A stretch of 16,641 nt of DNA from JAPSGM01 sp036258735. Its GTDB lineage: Bacteria; Chloroflexota; Limnocylindria; QHBO01. Made by a program: the position numbers and the translations under genes. Where the stretch lies: NCBI GenBank assembly GCA_036258735.1, contig DATADC010000031.1, positions 1-16,641 of the forward strand. The letters are read 5' to 3'. Under the pieces are notes generated by a model. That model did no database searches, was not told where the DNA came from, and was given only the letters and a program-made list of their open reading frames with translations. Of this stretch, positions 8,151-14,971 are shown in pieces (position 1 is the first letter of the stretch; each line of letters begins with the position of its first letter).

Positions 8151-8176
8151 TAGCCCACGGCCGTAGCGACGGGCTA
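8151..8176. terminator. Weak hairpin between convergent genes
   Basis: TAGCCC (8151-8156) and GGGCTA (8171-8176) form a 6-bp stem around a 14-nt loop that itself contains ACGGCCGT. It sits in the 64-bp gap between the peptidase stop (8113) and the convergent membrane-protein stop (8178). It could act as a two-way terminator. There is no T-run and the stem is short, so chance is possible. Confidence 0.25.
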
Positions 8177-8177
8177 A

Positions 8178-8726
8178 CTAGAGAAGGGGCACCTTGCGGC
8201 TCAGTCGTTCCGCCAGGCCGCCCACGGTCAGCGCGAAGCCGAGCGCCATGATTCCCAGCGCCGCCACCACGCGGAAGGCCTCCCCGCCGAACGCGGTGGC
8301 GAACGCCAGGTAGGCGACCACCCCGCCGGCCGCCACGCCGGAGCCGATCCACTTGAAGGCGGGCGCATCGGCGATCCAGCCGGCGGCGTACATGCCCAGG
8401 CCGAGGCTGAAGGGGAAGACGCTCCACAGGTAGGACCAGGCGTCCCACCGGTCGTTGACGCTGGTGTACGTGAGCGCGGCACCCATGCCTGCCAGCAGTA
8501 CGCCGGGGATCACCATCCCGGCCCGCAGGCGGCGGCTCTGAGATCCGAACAGCGCTGGCCCGAGGAAGAAGAGCGACAGGACCACCAGCAGCGCCGGCCA
8601 CCACGCCCAGACGTCGGCGTCCACGCCGAGCTCAGCGAACCACGAGCGGATCCACTCGCCGAGCAGGATGACGACGCCGATGCCCAGCAGGATCAGGCCC
8701 GCCAGCAGCTCGATGGTCCGGCTCAC
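8178..8726 (-). CDS. Small multi-pass membrane protein, LiaF/DUF5668-like transmembrane region
   Basis: A 182-residue integral membrane protein of unknown role. About six hydrophobic helices can be seen, near residues 5-23, 41-60, 70-88, 98-117, 126-146 and 151-170, with short loops and a basic C-terminal end. Segments such as WAWWPALLVVLSLFFL resemble the repeated transmembrane pattern of LiaF-like/DUF5668 proteins, sometimes linked to envelope-stress sensing; this similarity is loose. No catalytic motif is present. The GTG at 8726 is preferred because TATACT (-10-like) lies 7 nt before it. The open frame continues upstream only as antisense to the acylase gene. It diverges from the penicillin-acylase-family gene, with 81 nt between the starts, and converges with the S9 peptidase. 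Confidence 0.72.
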   Translation of the reverse strand: MSRTIELLAGLILLGIGVVILLGEWIRSWFAELGVDADVWAWWPALLVVLSLFFLGPALFGSQSRRLRAGMVIPGVLLAGMGAALTYTSVNDRWDAWSYLWSVFPFSLGLGMYAAGWIADAPAFKWIGSGVAAGGVVAYLAFATAFGGEAFRVVAALGIMALGFALTVGGLAERLSRKVPLL

Positions 8727-8733
8727 CCGCCGG

Positions 8734-8739
8734 AGTATA
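8734..8739 (-). promoter_or_regulatory. Candidate -10 element, leaderless arrangement
   Basis: On the minus strand TATACT (five of six to TATAAT) ends 7 nt before the GTG at 8726, so transcription would start at the codon itself. No Shine-Dalgarno site is present, and the -35 position (AAGGGG) is poor. The block ATACTCCGGC is identical to that before the peptidase start at 6104. Confidence 0.45.
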
Positions 8740-8807
8740 CCGACGCCCCTTCGGCGCCCCTTCCCCGCGCTTGACGCACCAGATGGACCGATGCGACCGT
8801 GCGGGCC

Positions 8808-11132
8808 ATGCGCCTCCCCCTGCGGCTCCTCGGCCGTCGGCTGCCGCGGACCCGCGGCCGAATGCGAGTCGCCGGTGTGTCGGCGCCGATTCGTATCCGC
8901 CGCGACCGCTGGGCGATCCCGCACGTCGACGCAGCCTCGGCCGCGGACGCCTGGTTTGGGCTCGGCTTCTGCCATGCGCAGGACCGGACCTTTCAGCTGG
9001 AGCTCATGCTCCGGATCGGCCGCGGGACGCTTGCCGAGCTGGTGGGTCGTGGCGGTGTGGTCGCGGACCGGATGTCGCGCCGGCTGGGCTTCGGGCGCGT
9101 GGCCACGGTGCAGCTGCCGCTCCTCGCCGACTCGGTCCGGGCGGCGCTGGACGCCTACGTCGGCGGCGTCAACGCCGGGCTGGCGGTCGGCCTCGGCCGG
9201 CGGCCGCTCGAGTTCGCGCTGCTCCGTGCGCGCCCATCTCACTGGCGGCCGGAGGACGTCCTGGCCTTCGCCGGCCTCCAGGCATTCGCCCTGTCCGCCA
9301 ACTGGGATACCGAGCTGGCGCGCCTGAAGGTCCTGCTCGACGACGGTCCGGACGCCCTGATGGCCCTGGATCCACGACCGCCGGAGGCGCTGCCGGTCAC
9401 GGTCCCGGTGGGAGCTCAGGTCGGACCGGCCATCGATCGCCTCGCCGCGGACGTCCGCGCTTTCCTGTCGGTGGCGCCGCCTGGAGGCGGCTCGAACAAC
9501 TGGGCGCTCGCCGGCTCACGGACGGCTACCGGCGCCCCGCTGCTTGCCAACGATCCGCACCTCGCACCGCGCCTGCCGGCCCCCTGGTACCTGGCGCACC
9601 TGCGCTGTCCGGAGTGGGAGGTGGCGGGCGCGTCGTTCGTCGGCGCCCCGGTGCTGCCGGCCGCGTTCAACGGCCACGCGGCGTGGGGCATCACCGCGGC
9701 CCTCACCGACCAGTCGGACCTGTTCGTGGAGGAGCTGGCGTCGGACGGCCGCGGCGTCCGAGGCCCAGACGGCTGGCAGCGGTGCGAGGTTCGGGACGAG
9801 GTCATCGCCGTTCGTGGCGGCGCCGACGTGGTCGAGCGGGTGGTCGTCACCCCACGCGGGCCCCTCATCGGTCCCCTCCTCGACGGGTCGCCCGCGGCGG
9901 TCTCGCTCTCGGCGGTCTGGCTGCAGGGACTGCCGATCCGCGGCTTCCTGGACACCGTCGCCGCCCGCGACTTCGACTCATTCCGCGCACCGTTCGCCGA
10001 GTGGCCTGGACCAGCGCTCAACATCGTCTACGCCGACCGCGATGGCCACATCGGTTACCAGCTGGTGGGGCAACTGCCGCGCCGCCGCGGCGGCAACGGC
10101 ACGCTGCCGCTCCCCGCCTGGCTGCCACGTGCCGCGTGGGAGAGCGACCTCGTGCCGTTCGCCGACATGCCGTGTGCCCTCGATCCGGAACCGGGATTCG
10201 TGGCCAGCGCCAACAACCGCCCGGTCCCCGACGGCACCGGCCCGTTCCTGGGCGCCGACTTCATGGACGGCTACCGCCAGGCTCGCATCGTGGAGGCGCT
10301 TCGCGACGATGACGCCTGGGACGTCGCGGCCTGTCAGCGGCTCCAGCTCGACGTCGAGTGCCTGCCCTGGCGATCACTGCGCTCCATGCTGTTGGGTATC
10401 TCACCCCCCGACGACCCAGCGCGCCTCGGCCTCGAGCTGCTGCGCGCCTGGGACGGGCGCGTTGCGGTGGACTCGGCGGCCGCATCGGTCTATGAGGCCT
10501 GGCTGGCCGAAATGTCGGAGCGCGTCGCGCGCGCGAAGGCACCGTCCGCCTGGCGCTACGCCCTTGGCGCCGGATTCGGCGACCTGGTCCCACTCACCAG
10601 CCTGCACACTGCGGCCGTCGGTCGGCTGGTCGGCGTTCTCGACGAGCGGCCCGACGGCTGGTTCGCCGACGGCTGGGAAGCGCAGGCCGCGGCAGCCCTG
10701 TCCGCCGCCGTCAAGCGCCTGCGCCGCGAGCACGGGCCCGATCCGGCCGCCTGGTCCTGGGGCCGCCTGCGCACCCTGACCTTGCGGCACCCGATGGGCG
10801 ACCAGCCGATGCTGGCGCCGACGTTCAATCTCGGGCCAGTCCCCTTCCCGGGGGACACGAGCACGCCGCTGCAGGCGGCGTCGGGACCGCTCAACACGTT
10901 CGGCAATCCCGGCTTCCTGCCGAACCTGCGCGCCGTCGTCGATCTCGCCGACGCCGATGCCGGGCGCTGGTCGCTGGCCGGAGGCCAGTCCGGCAACCCG
11001 CTCTCGCCACACTACCGCGACCTCTTCGAGGTGTGGCTGCGCGGCGATGGCGTTCCAATCGCGTTCGGCGCGGAGGCGGTCGCCGCGGCATCGGTCAACG
11101 AGCTGCGGCTCGAGCCTCGCGAGCCCGCCTAA
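8808..11132 (+). CDS. Penicillin-acylase-family Ntn-hydrolase
   Basis: An amide hydrolase of the penicillin/cephalosporin/acyl-homoserine-lactone acylase superfamily, made as a precursor that cuts itself. The 774-residue product has the family N-terminal sequence GFCHAQDRTFQLE. The predicted autocleavage site Gly-Ser is in GGGSNNWAL, making Ser229 the beta-chain N-terminal nucleophile; alpha is about 228 and beta about 546 residues. Further family motifs are LLANDPHL, FNGHAAWGIT (oxyanion Asn region), ASANNRP, and near the end GGQSGNPLSPHY. Unlike secreted relatives, no signal peptide is visible: the N-terminus is Arg-rich, then goes straight into the domain. The start is uncertain. ATG 8808 and GTG 8799 are in frame, as is ATG 8862, and none has a Shine-Dalgarno site. 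The substrate (acylated amino acids, peptides, lactones or antibiotics) cannot be assigned. It ends 5 nt from the convergent acyl-CoA dehydrogenase stop. Confidence 0.9.
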   Translation: MRLPLRLLGRRLPRTRGRMRVAGVSAPIRIRRDRWAIPHVDAASAADAWFGLGFCHAQDRTFQLELMLRIGRGTLAELVGRGGVVADRMSRRLGFGRVATVQLPLLADSVRAALDAYVGGVNAGLAVGLGRRPLEFALLRARPSHWRPEDVLAFAGLQAFALSANWDTELARLKVLLDDGPDALMALDPRPPEALPVTVPVGAQVGPAIDRLAADVRAFLSVAPPGGGSNNWALAGSRTATGAPLLANDPHLAPRLPAPWYLAHLRCPEWEVAGASFVGAPVLPAAFNGHAAWGITAALTDQSDLFVEELASDGRGVRGPDGWQRCEVRDEVIAVRGGADVVERVVVTPRGPLIGPLLDGSPAAVSLSAVWLQGLPIRGFLDTVAARDFDSFRAPFAEWPGPALNIVYADRDGHIGYQLVGQLPRRRGGNGTLPLPAWLPRAAWESDLVPFADMPCALDPEPGFVASANNRPVPDGTGPFLGADFMDGYRQARIVEALRDDDAWDVAACQRLQLDVECLPWRSLRSMLLGISPPDDPARLGLELLRAWDGRVAVDSAAASVYEAWLAEMSERVARAKAPSAWRYALGAGFGDLVPLTSLHTAAVGRLVGVLDERPDGWFADGWEAQAAAALSAAVKRLRREHGPDPAAWSWGRLRTLTLRHPMGDQPMLAPTFNLGPVPFPGDTSTPLQAASGPLNTFGNPGFLPNLRAVVDLADADAGRWSLAGGQSGNPLSPHYRDLFEVWLRGDGVPIAFGAEAVAAASVNELRLEPREPA

Positions 11133-11137
11133 GCGCG

Positions 11138-12334
11138 CTACATCTCGCCTTCAAACGGGGGCTGCTGCTTGCGCAGCGGTCGGTCCTTGCGGTAGTCGAG
11201 CAGGTAGTCGGCCTGCATCAGGGTATGGATCTGCGAGGTCCCCTCGTAGATGACCGAGCCCTTCGAGTTGCGCAGGTAGCGCTCCACGGGGTAGTCGTCG
11301 GAGTACCCGTATGCGCCGTGGACCTGGATCGCGTCGAGGGCGGAGGCCACGGCGTGATCGGTGCAGAACCACTTGGCCAGCGACGTCTCGCGCGTGTTGC
11401 GCTCGCCACGGTTCTTCTTCCAGCCGGCCTTGAAGACCAGCAGCCGGCCCGCCTCGATGCCCTGGTACATCTTGGCCAGCATCTGCTTGACGAGCTGGTG
11501 CTCGCCGATCTCCACGCCGAACGCCTTGCGCTCGTGGGCGTACTTGACCGATGCGTCCAGGCAGGCCTGCGCCAATCCGACGCTGCCGGCGGCGACGGTG
11601 TATCGGCCCTGGTCGATGGCGCTCATGGCGATCGTGAAGCCCTCGCCCTCCTCGCCCACGCGGTTGGCGGCCGGCACCTCGCAGTCGTTGAAGTACAGGA
11701 TGCCGGTGTTGCCGGCGCGCACGCCGAGCTTGCCGTGCAGCGAGTCCGAGCTGAAGCCTGGGAACGAGCGCTCCACGATGAAGGCGGTGATGCCCTTGTG
11801 GCCGCGGGAGCGGTCAACGCTGGCGAAGACCAGGAAGTGGTCGGCGGTGTCGCCCAGGCTGATCCAGATCTTCGAGCCGTTGAGGATGTAGCGGTCGCCG
11901 TCCCGACGCGCCGTGGTCTGCAGGTTCGCTGCATCGGAGCCGACGCCGGGCTCGGTCAGGCCGAAGGTCGCCAGCTTCTCGCCGCGCGCCTGCGGGACCA
12001 GGTATCGCTGCTTCTGCTCCTCCGAGCCCCACTGCAGCAGCGTCAGGGAGTTGAGGCCGGTATGTACCGAGAGGATGACCCGGAACGCGGTATCGGCACG
12101 CTCCATCTCCTCGCACAGCAGCGCAAAGGCGATGTAGTCCATTCCCGCCCCGCCATAGCGCTCCGGGACGGGCAGGCCCAGGAAGCCCTCAGCGCCCATC
12201 TTCTCGTACAGCGTGCGGTCGTAGGATGCCGTCGAGTCCAGCTCGCGGATGCGCGGCAGGATCTCGCGCTCCGCGAAGGCGCGGGCGGTGCGCTGGACCT
12301 CGCGCTGCGCATCGGTCAGGGCAAAGTCGATCAT
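11138..12334 (-). CDS. Acyl-CoA dehydrogenase
   Basis: FAD enzyme that introduces the alpha-beta double bond into an acyl-CoA and passes electrons to electron-transfer flavoprotein, in fatty-acid or branched-chain amino-acid breakdown. The 398-residue protein has the usual three-part fold: a helical N-terminus (IDFALTDAQREVQR), the flavin/substrate motif FGLTEPGVGSD (124-134), and the beta domain. The C-terminal helical domain contains ERKAFG (268-273), the FAD motif AIQVHGAYGY (335-344) and the catalytic base Glu364 in YEGTSQIH. The form resembles short-chain/butyryl-type enzymes, but chain-length preference is not certain. ATG 12334 is chosen because GGAGAG lies just before it and a -10-like TAGAAT sits at 12372-12377. 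The in-frame ATG at 12382 would lie upstream of that promoter. No ETF or other beta-oxidation gene is adjacent. Confidence 0.93.
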   Translation of the reverse strand: MIDFALTDAQREVQRTARAFAEREILPRIRELDSTASYDRTLYEKMGAEGFLGLPVPERYGGAGMDYIAFALLCEEMERADTAFRVILSVHTGLNSLTLLQWGSEEQKQRYLVPQARGEKLATFGLTEPGVGSDAANLQTTARRDGDRYILNGSKIWISLGDTADHFLVFASVDRSRGHKGITAFIVERSFPGFSSDSLHGKLGVRAGNTGILYFNDCEVPAANRVGEEGEGFTIAMSAIDQGRYTVAAGSVGLAQACLDASVKYAHERKAFGVEIGEHQLVKQMLAKMYQGIEAGRLLVFKAGWKKNRGERNTRETSLAKWFCTDHAVASALDAIQVHGAYGYSDDYPVERYLRNSKGSVIYEGTSQIHTLMQADYLLDYRKDRPLRKQQPPFEGEM

Positions 12335-12371
12335 GGGCTCTCCAACGGGGAACTGGCTCGGGGCAGTCTCG

Positions 12372-12377
12372 ATTCTA
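12372..12377 (-). promoter_or_regulatory. Candidate -10 element of the acyl-CoA dehydrogenase gene
   Basis: On the minus strand TAGAAT (five of six to TATAAT) lies 37 nt before the ATG at 12334, giving a leader of about 30 nt that contains GGAGAG. The -35 position is not recognisable. It is instead filled by the palindrome GCACGCGTGC (12395-12404), which might be an activator or repressor site. Confidence 0.4.
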
Positions 12378-12457
12378 GCCATGCCCGCGCCAGTGCACGC
12401 GTGCGCCGCCTCGACGGCGCGGGGCGGGAATTCCGACTATGGCACCCGTAGTTCGCT

Positions 12458-12486
12458 TTGACGAACCTGAAACGTTAGGCTAGCCT
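12458..12486 (+). promoter_or_regulatory. Candidate promoter of the iron permease gene
   Basis: TTGACG (12458-12463, five of six to TTGACA) is followed after 17 nt by TAGCCT (12481-12486; only T, A and the last T match TATAAT). Transcription would begin near 12493, some 30 nt before the TTG start at 12525. The weak -10 lies inside the 18-bp palindrome described separately. Confidence 0.5.
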
Positions 12487-12490
12487 AACG
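12473..12490. promoter_or_regulatory. Perfect 18-bp palindrome, likely DtxR-family metal-regulator operator
   Basis: CGTTAGGCTAGCCTAACG is a perfect inverted repeat. Its core TTAGGCTAGCCTAA closely resembles the TTAGGTTAG...CTAACCTAA boxes bound by DtxR/IdeR/MntR metal-dependent repressors. It covers the -10 of the FTR1 promoter and ends 34 nt before the start codon, so a metal-loaded repressor would block RNA polymerase. A further half-like GTTAGCC follows at 12495-12501. The link between this box type and an iron-uptake gene makes iron repression likely, but no regulator gene of this family is in the window. Confidence 0.75.
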
Positions 12491-12524
12491 CGGCGTTAGC
12501 CAACCCCCTGGCAGGAGAAGCAGC

Positions 12525-13418
12525 TTGGACCTCGGATTCCTCACCACTGGCCTGCTCACCGGCCTCCGCGAAGGCGTGGAAGCTGCACTGATCGTCGCCA
12601 TCATCCTCGCCTACCTGGCCAAAACCGGAAACCAGCGGTACTTCGGACGTATCTGGGCTGGAGCGGGCGCGGCCGTCGTGCTGAGCATCGTGGTGGGGGC
12701 CTTCCTGTGGGTCACGCTTGAGGGCCTGGAGGGTGCCGCGGGCCAGATCTTCGAGGGCGTGGCGACCCTGCTGGCCGCCGCCGTGGTGACCTGGATGCTG
12801 TTCTGGATGCGTCGGACGGCGGCGAACATCCGCGGCGAGCTCCAGGCCGGCGTGGACCGGGCGCTCATCGAGGGTGGGATCTTCGGCCTGTCGATCCTGG
12901 CCTTTACCGCGGTCATCCGCGAGGGCCTCGAGACCTCGCTCTTCCTCCTCGGCCAGTCGCGGGCCGCCGGCACCGAGGCCAGCAGCACGCTGGTCGGCGC
13001 CTTCATCGGCCTGGCCATCGCGGTGGCCATCGGCTACGGCTTCTACGCAGGGGCGCGCGTCATCAACCTGCAGACGTTCTTCCGATGGACCGGCATCGCC
13101 CTGATCTTCATCGCCGCGGGCCTGCTGAGCTACGCGGTGCACGAGTTCGTGGAGGCCGGTGTCATCACCATCGGGACCTCGACCGCGTTCGACATCTCCG
13201 GGGTCCTGCCGCACAGCGGGAACATCGCCGAGACGGGACCGATCCTCGTCCTCGGCCAGCTGTTGCGCGCGCTGTTCGGCTACAGCAGCACGCCCGAGTG
13301 GATCACCCTCATCACCTGGGCGGCCTACCTGGTGATCGTTCTGAGCCTGTACCTGCGGCCGGTCAAGCCGACCGCGCCGCGACCCGTCCGCGAGGGGCAG
13401 CCCGCCGTCGGCGCCTGA
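12525..13418 (+). CDS. efeU: FTR1-family high-affinity iron permease (EfeU-like)
   Basis: Polytopic inner-membrane iron importer of the FTR1/EfeU (OFeT) family. The 297-residue protein has about seven hydrophobic segments and both conserved REGxE iron motifs: REGVE (15-19) and REGLE (132-136). Other family acidic/His sites include FEGVA (76-80) and HEFVE (206-210). The start codon is TTG at 12525, fixed by AGGAGA (12513-12518) 6 nt before it; no better start is in frame. In many bacteria EfeU works with EfeO and EfeB, but neither is adjacent here, so it acts alone or with partners elsewhere. Regulation is probably by iron through the DtxR-type palindrome over its promoter. The C-terminal tail after the last helix is short and Pro/Arg-rich. 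The stop is 3 nt from the convergent rhomboid gene stop. Confidence 0.93.
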   Translation: MDLGFLTTGLLTGLREGVEAALIVAIILAYLAKTGNQRYFGRIWAGAGAAVVLSIVVGAFLWVTLEGLEGAAGQIFEGVATLLAAAVVTWMLFWMRRTAANIRGELQAGVDRALIEGGIFGLSILAFTAVIREGLETSLFLLGQSRAAGTEASSTLVGAFIGLAIAVAIGYGFYAGARVINLQTFFRWTGIALIFIAAGLLSYAVHEFVEAGVITIGTSTAFDISGVLPHSGNIAETGPILVLGQLLRALFGYSSTPEWITLITWAAYLVIVLSLYLRPVKPTAPRPVREGQPAVGA

Positions 13419-13421
13419 CGC

Positions 13422-14576
13422 TCAGCCGATCTGCTGGACGGCGACCCAGGTGCCCGCGGCGAGCGTGGCGGCCACGAACGCGTACGCCAGCGCGCGCGAG
13501 GCGGCGTCCGCTGCGCCGGTCAGCGGCGATCCGTCGGCGGCGCGCCACATGCCGCCCATGGTCGGCGCGTGGCGCGGGGCGAGCAGCAGGCCCAGCACCG
13601 CGCCGACAGCCAGGCCGCCCACGTGCCCGGTCCAGCTGATGCGCTCGGCGGCGATGAAGGTGATGAACAGGTTGAGGACGAGCAGCGTGCCCACCTGGGA
13701 GAGGATGGCGCGCGCCTGTGGGCCGAGCAGCAGGTGGCGCCGGCGCGAGACGACGAAGGCGAGCCCGAACAGGCCGAAGATGGCGCCCGAAGCGCCGGCC
13801 GCCGCCGAATCGGGCTGGAGCAGGATGGTCAGCACGCTGCCGCCGATGGCGCACAGCATGTAGAGCGTCAGGAACTCCAGGTGGCCGTACAGCTGCTCGA
13901 TGACCGGGCCGAACAGCCACAGGGCGTACATGTTGAAGGCCAGGTGCAGCAGTCCGAGATGGAGAAACGCGCTCGTCACGATCCGCCACCACTCGCCCTG
14001 GGCGACGAGGTGGCCGTTGACCGCGCCCAGCTCGACGAGCGGCCCACCAAAGCTCATTAGGTCCAGCGACGCGAAGCTGGTCAGTGCGGCGTCCGCCACG
14101 AAGACGAGGACGTTGATGGCCACGATGGCCCAGGTGACGTAGGCGGGGAAGGCGGCGTAGGCCCCGCGAGCGCGGTTGAACTGGCGCCGCGCGGCGAAGT
14201 CGTGGCCGGTCTCCTTGAGGAGCCAGGCGATGCGGTTGGCGATGGCGCCGCGCTCGTGCGCGGGAGCGCGACGATCCGCCTCGCGGTACGCCGTGATGGC
14301 GTCGTCAAGGTCACCGTTGCGGACGTGCTGCTCGGCGACTGATCGCCACCCAAGCCAGGCGATCTGCCCACCGGCGTCGGCCGCCCGCTGCCAGGCCGTC
14401 AGCGCGCCGTCCTCGTCGTCGAGCCGATAGCGCGCGGTGCCCGTGAGCAGCCACGCCTCCCCGCCTACGTGCGGCTGGGCGGTGAGGGGCATCAGGATGT
14501 CGAGCGCGGCCTCGGGGCTGCCGCCATCGAGGAGGCGTCGACCCTCTTCGAGCCGAAGCCTGGAGTCGTCGGTCAT
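13422..14576 (-). CDS. TPR-rhomboid intramembrane serine protease
   Basis: Intramembrane protease of the S54 rhomboid family with an N-terminal soluble repeat region, 384 residues. Residues about 1-125 are helical TPR-like repeats (for example AWLLTGTARYRLDDEDGALTAW and AITAYREADRRAP), probably cytoplasmic and for partner binding. A membrane core follows from about 144. It has the rhomboid hallmarks WWR (197-199), HLAFN (211-215), nucleophile Ser263 in GASGAIFG, and dyad His318 in GHVGG. Both catalytic residues are present, so it should be active. A further C-terminal helix (about 361-380) follows the core. ATG 14576 is used because GATAAT lies 9 nt upstream; the longer in-frame ATG would be ahead of that promoter. 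Substrates are unknown. It stands alone, convergent with efeU and downstream of the small HTH gene. Confidence 0.92.
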   Translation of the reverse strand: MTDDSRLRLEEGRRLLDGGSPEAALDILMPLTAQPHVGGEAWLLTGTARYRLDDEDGALTAWQRAADAGGQIAWLGWRSVAEQHVRNGDLDDAITAYREADRRAPAHERGAIANRIAWLLKETGHDFAARRQFNRARGAYAAFPAYVTWAIVAINVLVFVADAALTSFASLDLMSFGGPLVELGAVNGHLVAQGEWWRIVTSAFLHLGLLHLAFNMYALWLFGPVIEQLYGHLEFLTLYMLCAIGGSVLTILLQPDSAAAGASGAIFGLFGLAFVVSRRRHLLLGPQARAILSQVGTLLVLNLFITFIAAERISWTGHVGGLAVGAVLGLLLAPRHAPTMGGMWRAADGSPLTGAADAASRALAYAFVAATLAAGTWVAVQQIG

Positions 14577-14585
14577 GGGGGCGCG

Positions 14586-14591
14586 ATTATC
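14586..14591 (-). promoter_or_regulatory. Candidate -10 element of the rhomboid gene, leaderless arrangement
   Basis: On the minus strand GATAAT (five of six to TATAAT) ends 9 nt before the ATG at 14576, and no Shine-Dalgarno site is present. The message would have almost no leader. The -35 position falls on one arm of the 12-bp inverted repeat at 14603-14636. Confidence 0.5.
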
Positions 14592-14602
14592 CCAGACAGC
14601 GT

Positions 14603-14636
14603 CCGACCGCCGAGAAATTGGCACCTCGGCGGTCGG
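14603..14636. repeat. Perfect 12-bp inverted repeat between the HTH and rhomboid genes
   Basis: CCGACCGCCGAG (14603-14614) and CTCGGCGGTCGG (14625-14636) are exact reverse complements around a 10-nt AT-richer loop. In the leftward direction it follows the HTH stop (14666) by 29 nt and precedes the rhomboid -10 by 11 nt. No T-run follows on either side. It may be a terminator of the non-canonical, high-GC kind for the HTH gene, or an operator for the rhomboid promoter whose -35 it covers. Confidence 0.6.
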
Positions 14637-14665
14637 GCGACCCGGTCCCCCTGTTCAGCGGCGAG

Positions 14666-14851
14666 CTACTTCTCGCGGCGGAGGAACTCCAGCACGTCCT
14701 CGTAGCGGAAGCGTCGATCGCCACGGCTGGTCACCCGGAAGAAGGGCAGCTCGCCGCGGTCGCCGAGTCGCTTGACCGTGTTGACGTGCAGGTGCAGCAT
14801 CTCGGCGACTTCCGACGCCGTGAGCAGCTTCCCTACCTCGTTGGTCATCAT
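14666..14851 (-). CDS. Small excisionase-family HTH DNA-binding protein
   Basis: A 61-residue protein that is almost entirely one MerR-like winged helix-turn-helix of the excisionase type (HTH_17). It reads KLLTASEVAEMLHLHVNTVKR (8-28), then GELPFFRV for the wing, and RRFRYEDVLEFL at the end, the usual family order. Such proteins bind DNA as monomers or head-to-tail arrays. No integrase or phage gene is nearby, so it is more likely a chromosomal regulator than a true excisionase. Two adjacent ATGs (14851 and 14848) are possible; the first is 11 nt after GGAGG. The ribosome site lies in a small potential hairpin (14857-14870). It diverges from the ferredoxin operon, whose upstream region carries paired direct repeats that it might bind. 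It is too short for an effector domain. Confidence 0.85.
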   Translation of the reverse strand: MMTNEVGKLLTASEVAEMLHLHVNTVKRLGDRGELPFFRVTSRGDRRFRYEDVLEFLRREK

Positions 14852-14856
14852 TGGTG

Positions 14857-14870
14857 GGTGGTCCTCCACC
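14857..14870 (-). promoter_or_regulatory. Possible hairpin over the HTH gene ribosome-binding site
   Basis: In the leftward message GGTGG pairs with CCACC around the loop AGGA, so the GGAGG ribosome site lies partly in the stem and partly in the loop. The stem is only 5 bp, all but one G-C pairs. It could lower translation of the HTH gene, but it may be chance. Confidence 0.3.
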
Positions 14871-14941
14871 ACTCTGGTCCGTTCCTGCCACGCGCAGATG
14901 GCTTGGGTGCGGAGGGCGTGGCTCGTGGTCGGATAGTAAGG

Positions 14942-14971
14942 TTGAGGTGGGTTCGCCGCCCCCGGTACTTT
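14942..14971 (+). promoter_or_regulatory. Tentative promoter of the ferredoxin operon
   Basis: TTGAGG (14942-14947) and TACTTT (14966-14971) are 18 nt apart and fit a relaxed TTGA...TAnnnT promoter. The start would be near 14978, giving a leader of about 25 nt. GGAGGGGG (14977-14984) is 18 nt from the ATG, too far for a normal ribosome site. The first direct repeat overlaps the -10. Confidence 0.35.

Noticed and set aside
8771..8776. TTGACG as a -35 for the acylase gene
   Set aside because: No -10-like hexamer is found 16-19 nt downstream, so a promoter here is not supported.
8727..9242. Upstream extension of the small membrane protein frame
   Set aside because: It is antisense to the acylase gene, and the TATACT element just before GTG 8726 gives a better start.
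8771..10312. Plus-strand open frame of about 510 codons in another frame of the acylase gene
   Set aside because: Arg/Pro/Gly-rich alternative frame. The overlapping frame contains the conserved Gly-Ser cleavage site and family motifs.
11033..12451. Plus-strand open frame of about 470 codons opposite the acyl-CoA dehydrogenase
   Set aside because: Antisense to a clear acyl-CoA dehydrogenase with FAD motifs and catalytic Glu.
12480..13214. Minus-strand open frame of about 240 codons opposite the iron permease
   Set aside because: Antisense of the two REGxE-motif regions. Composition is acidic/His/Gln-rich and no family is seen.
14666..14851. Excisionase-like gene as a sign of a prophage or integrative element
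   Set aside because: No integrase, attachment-site repeats, tRNA target or other mobile genes were seen, and small HTH proteins of this type are also ordinary regulators.
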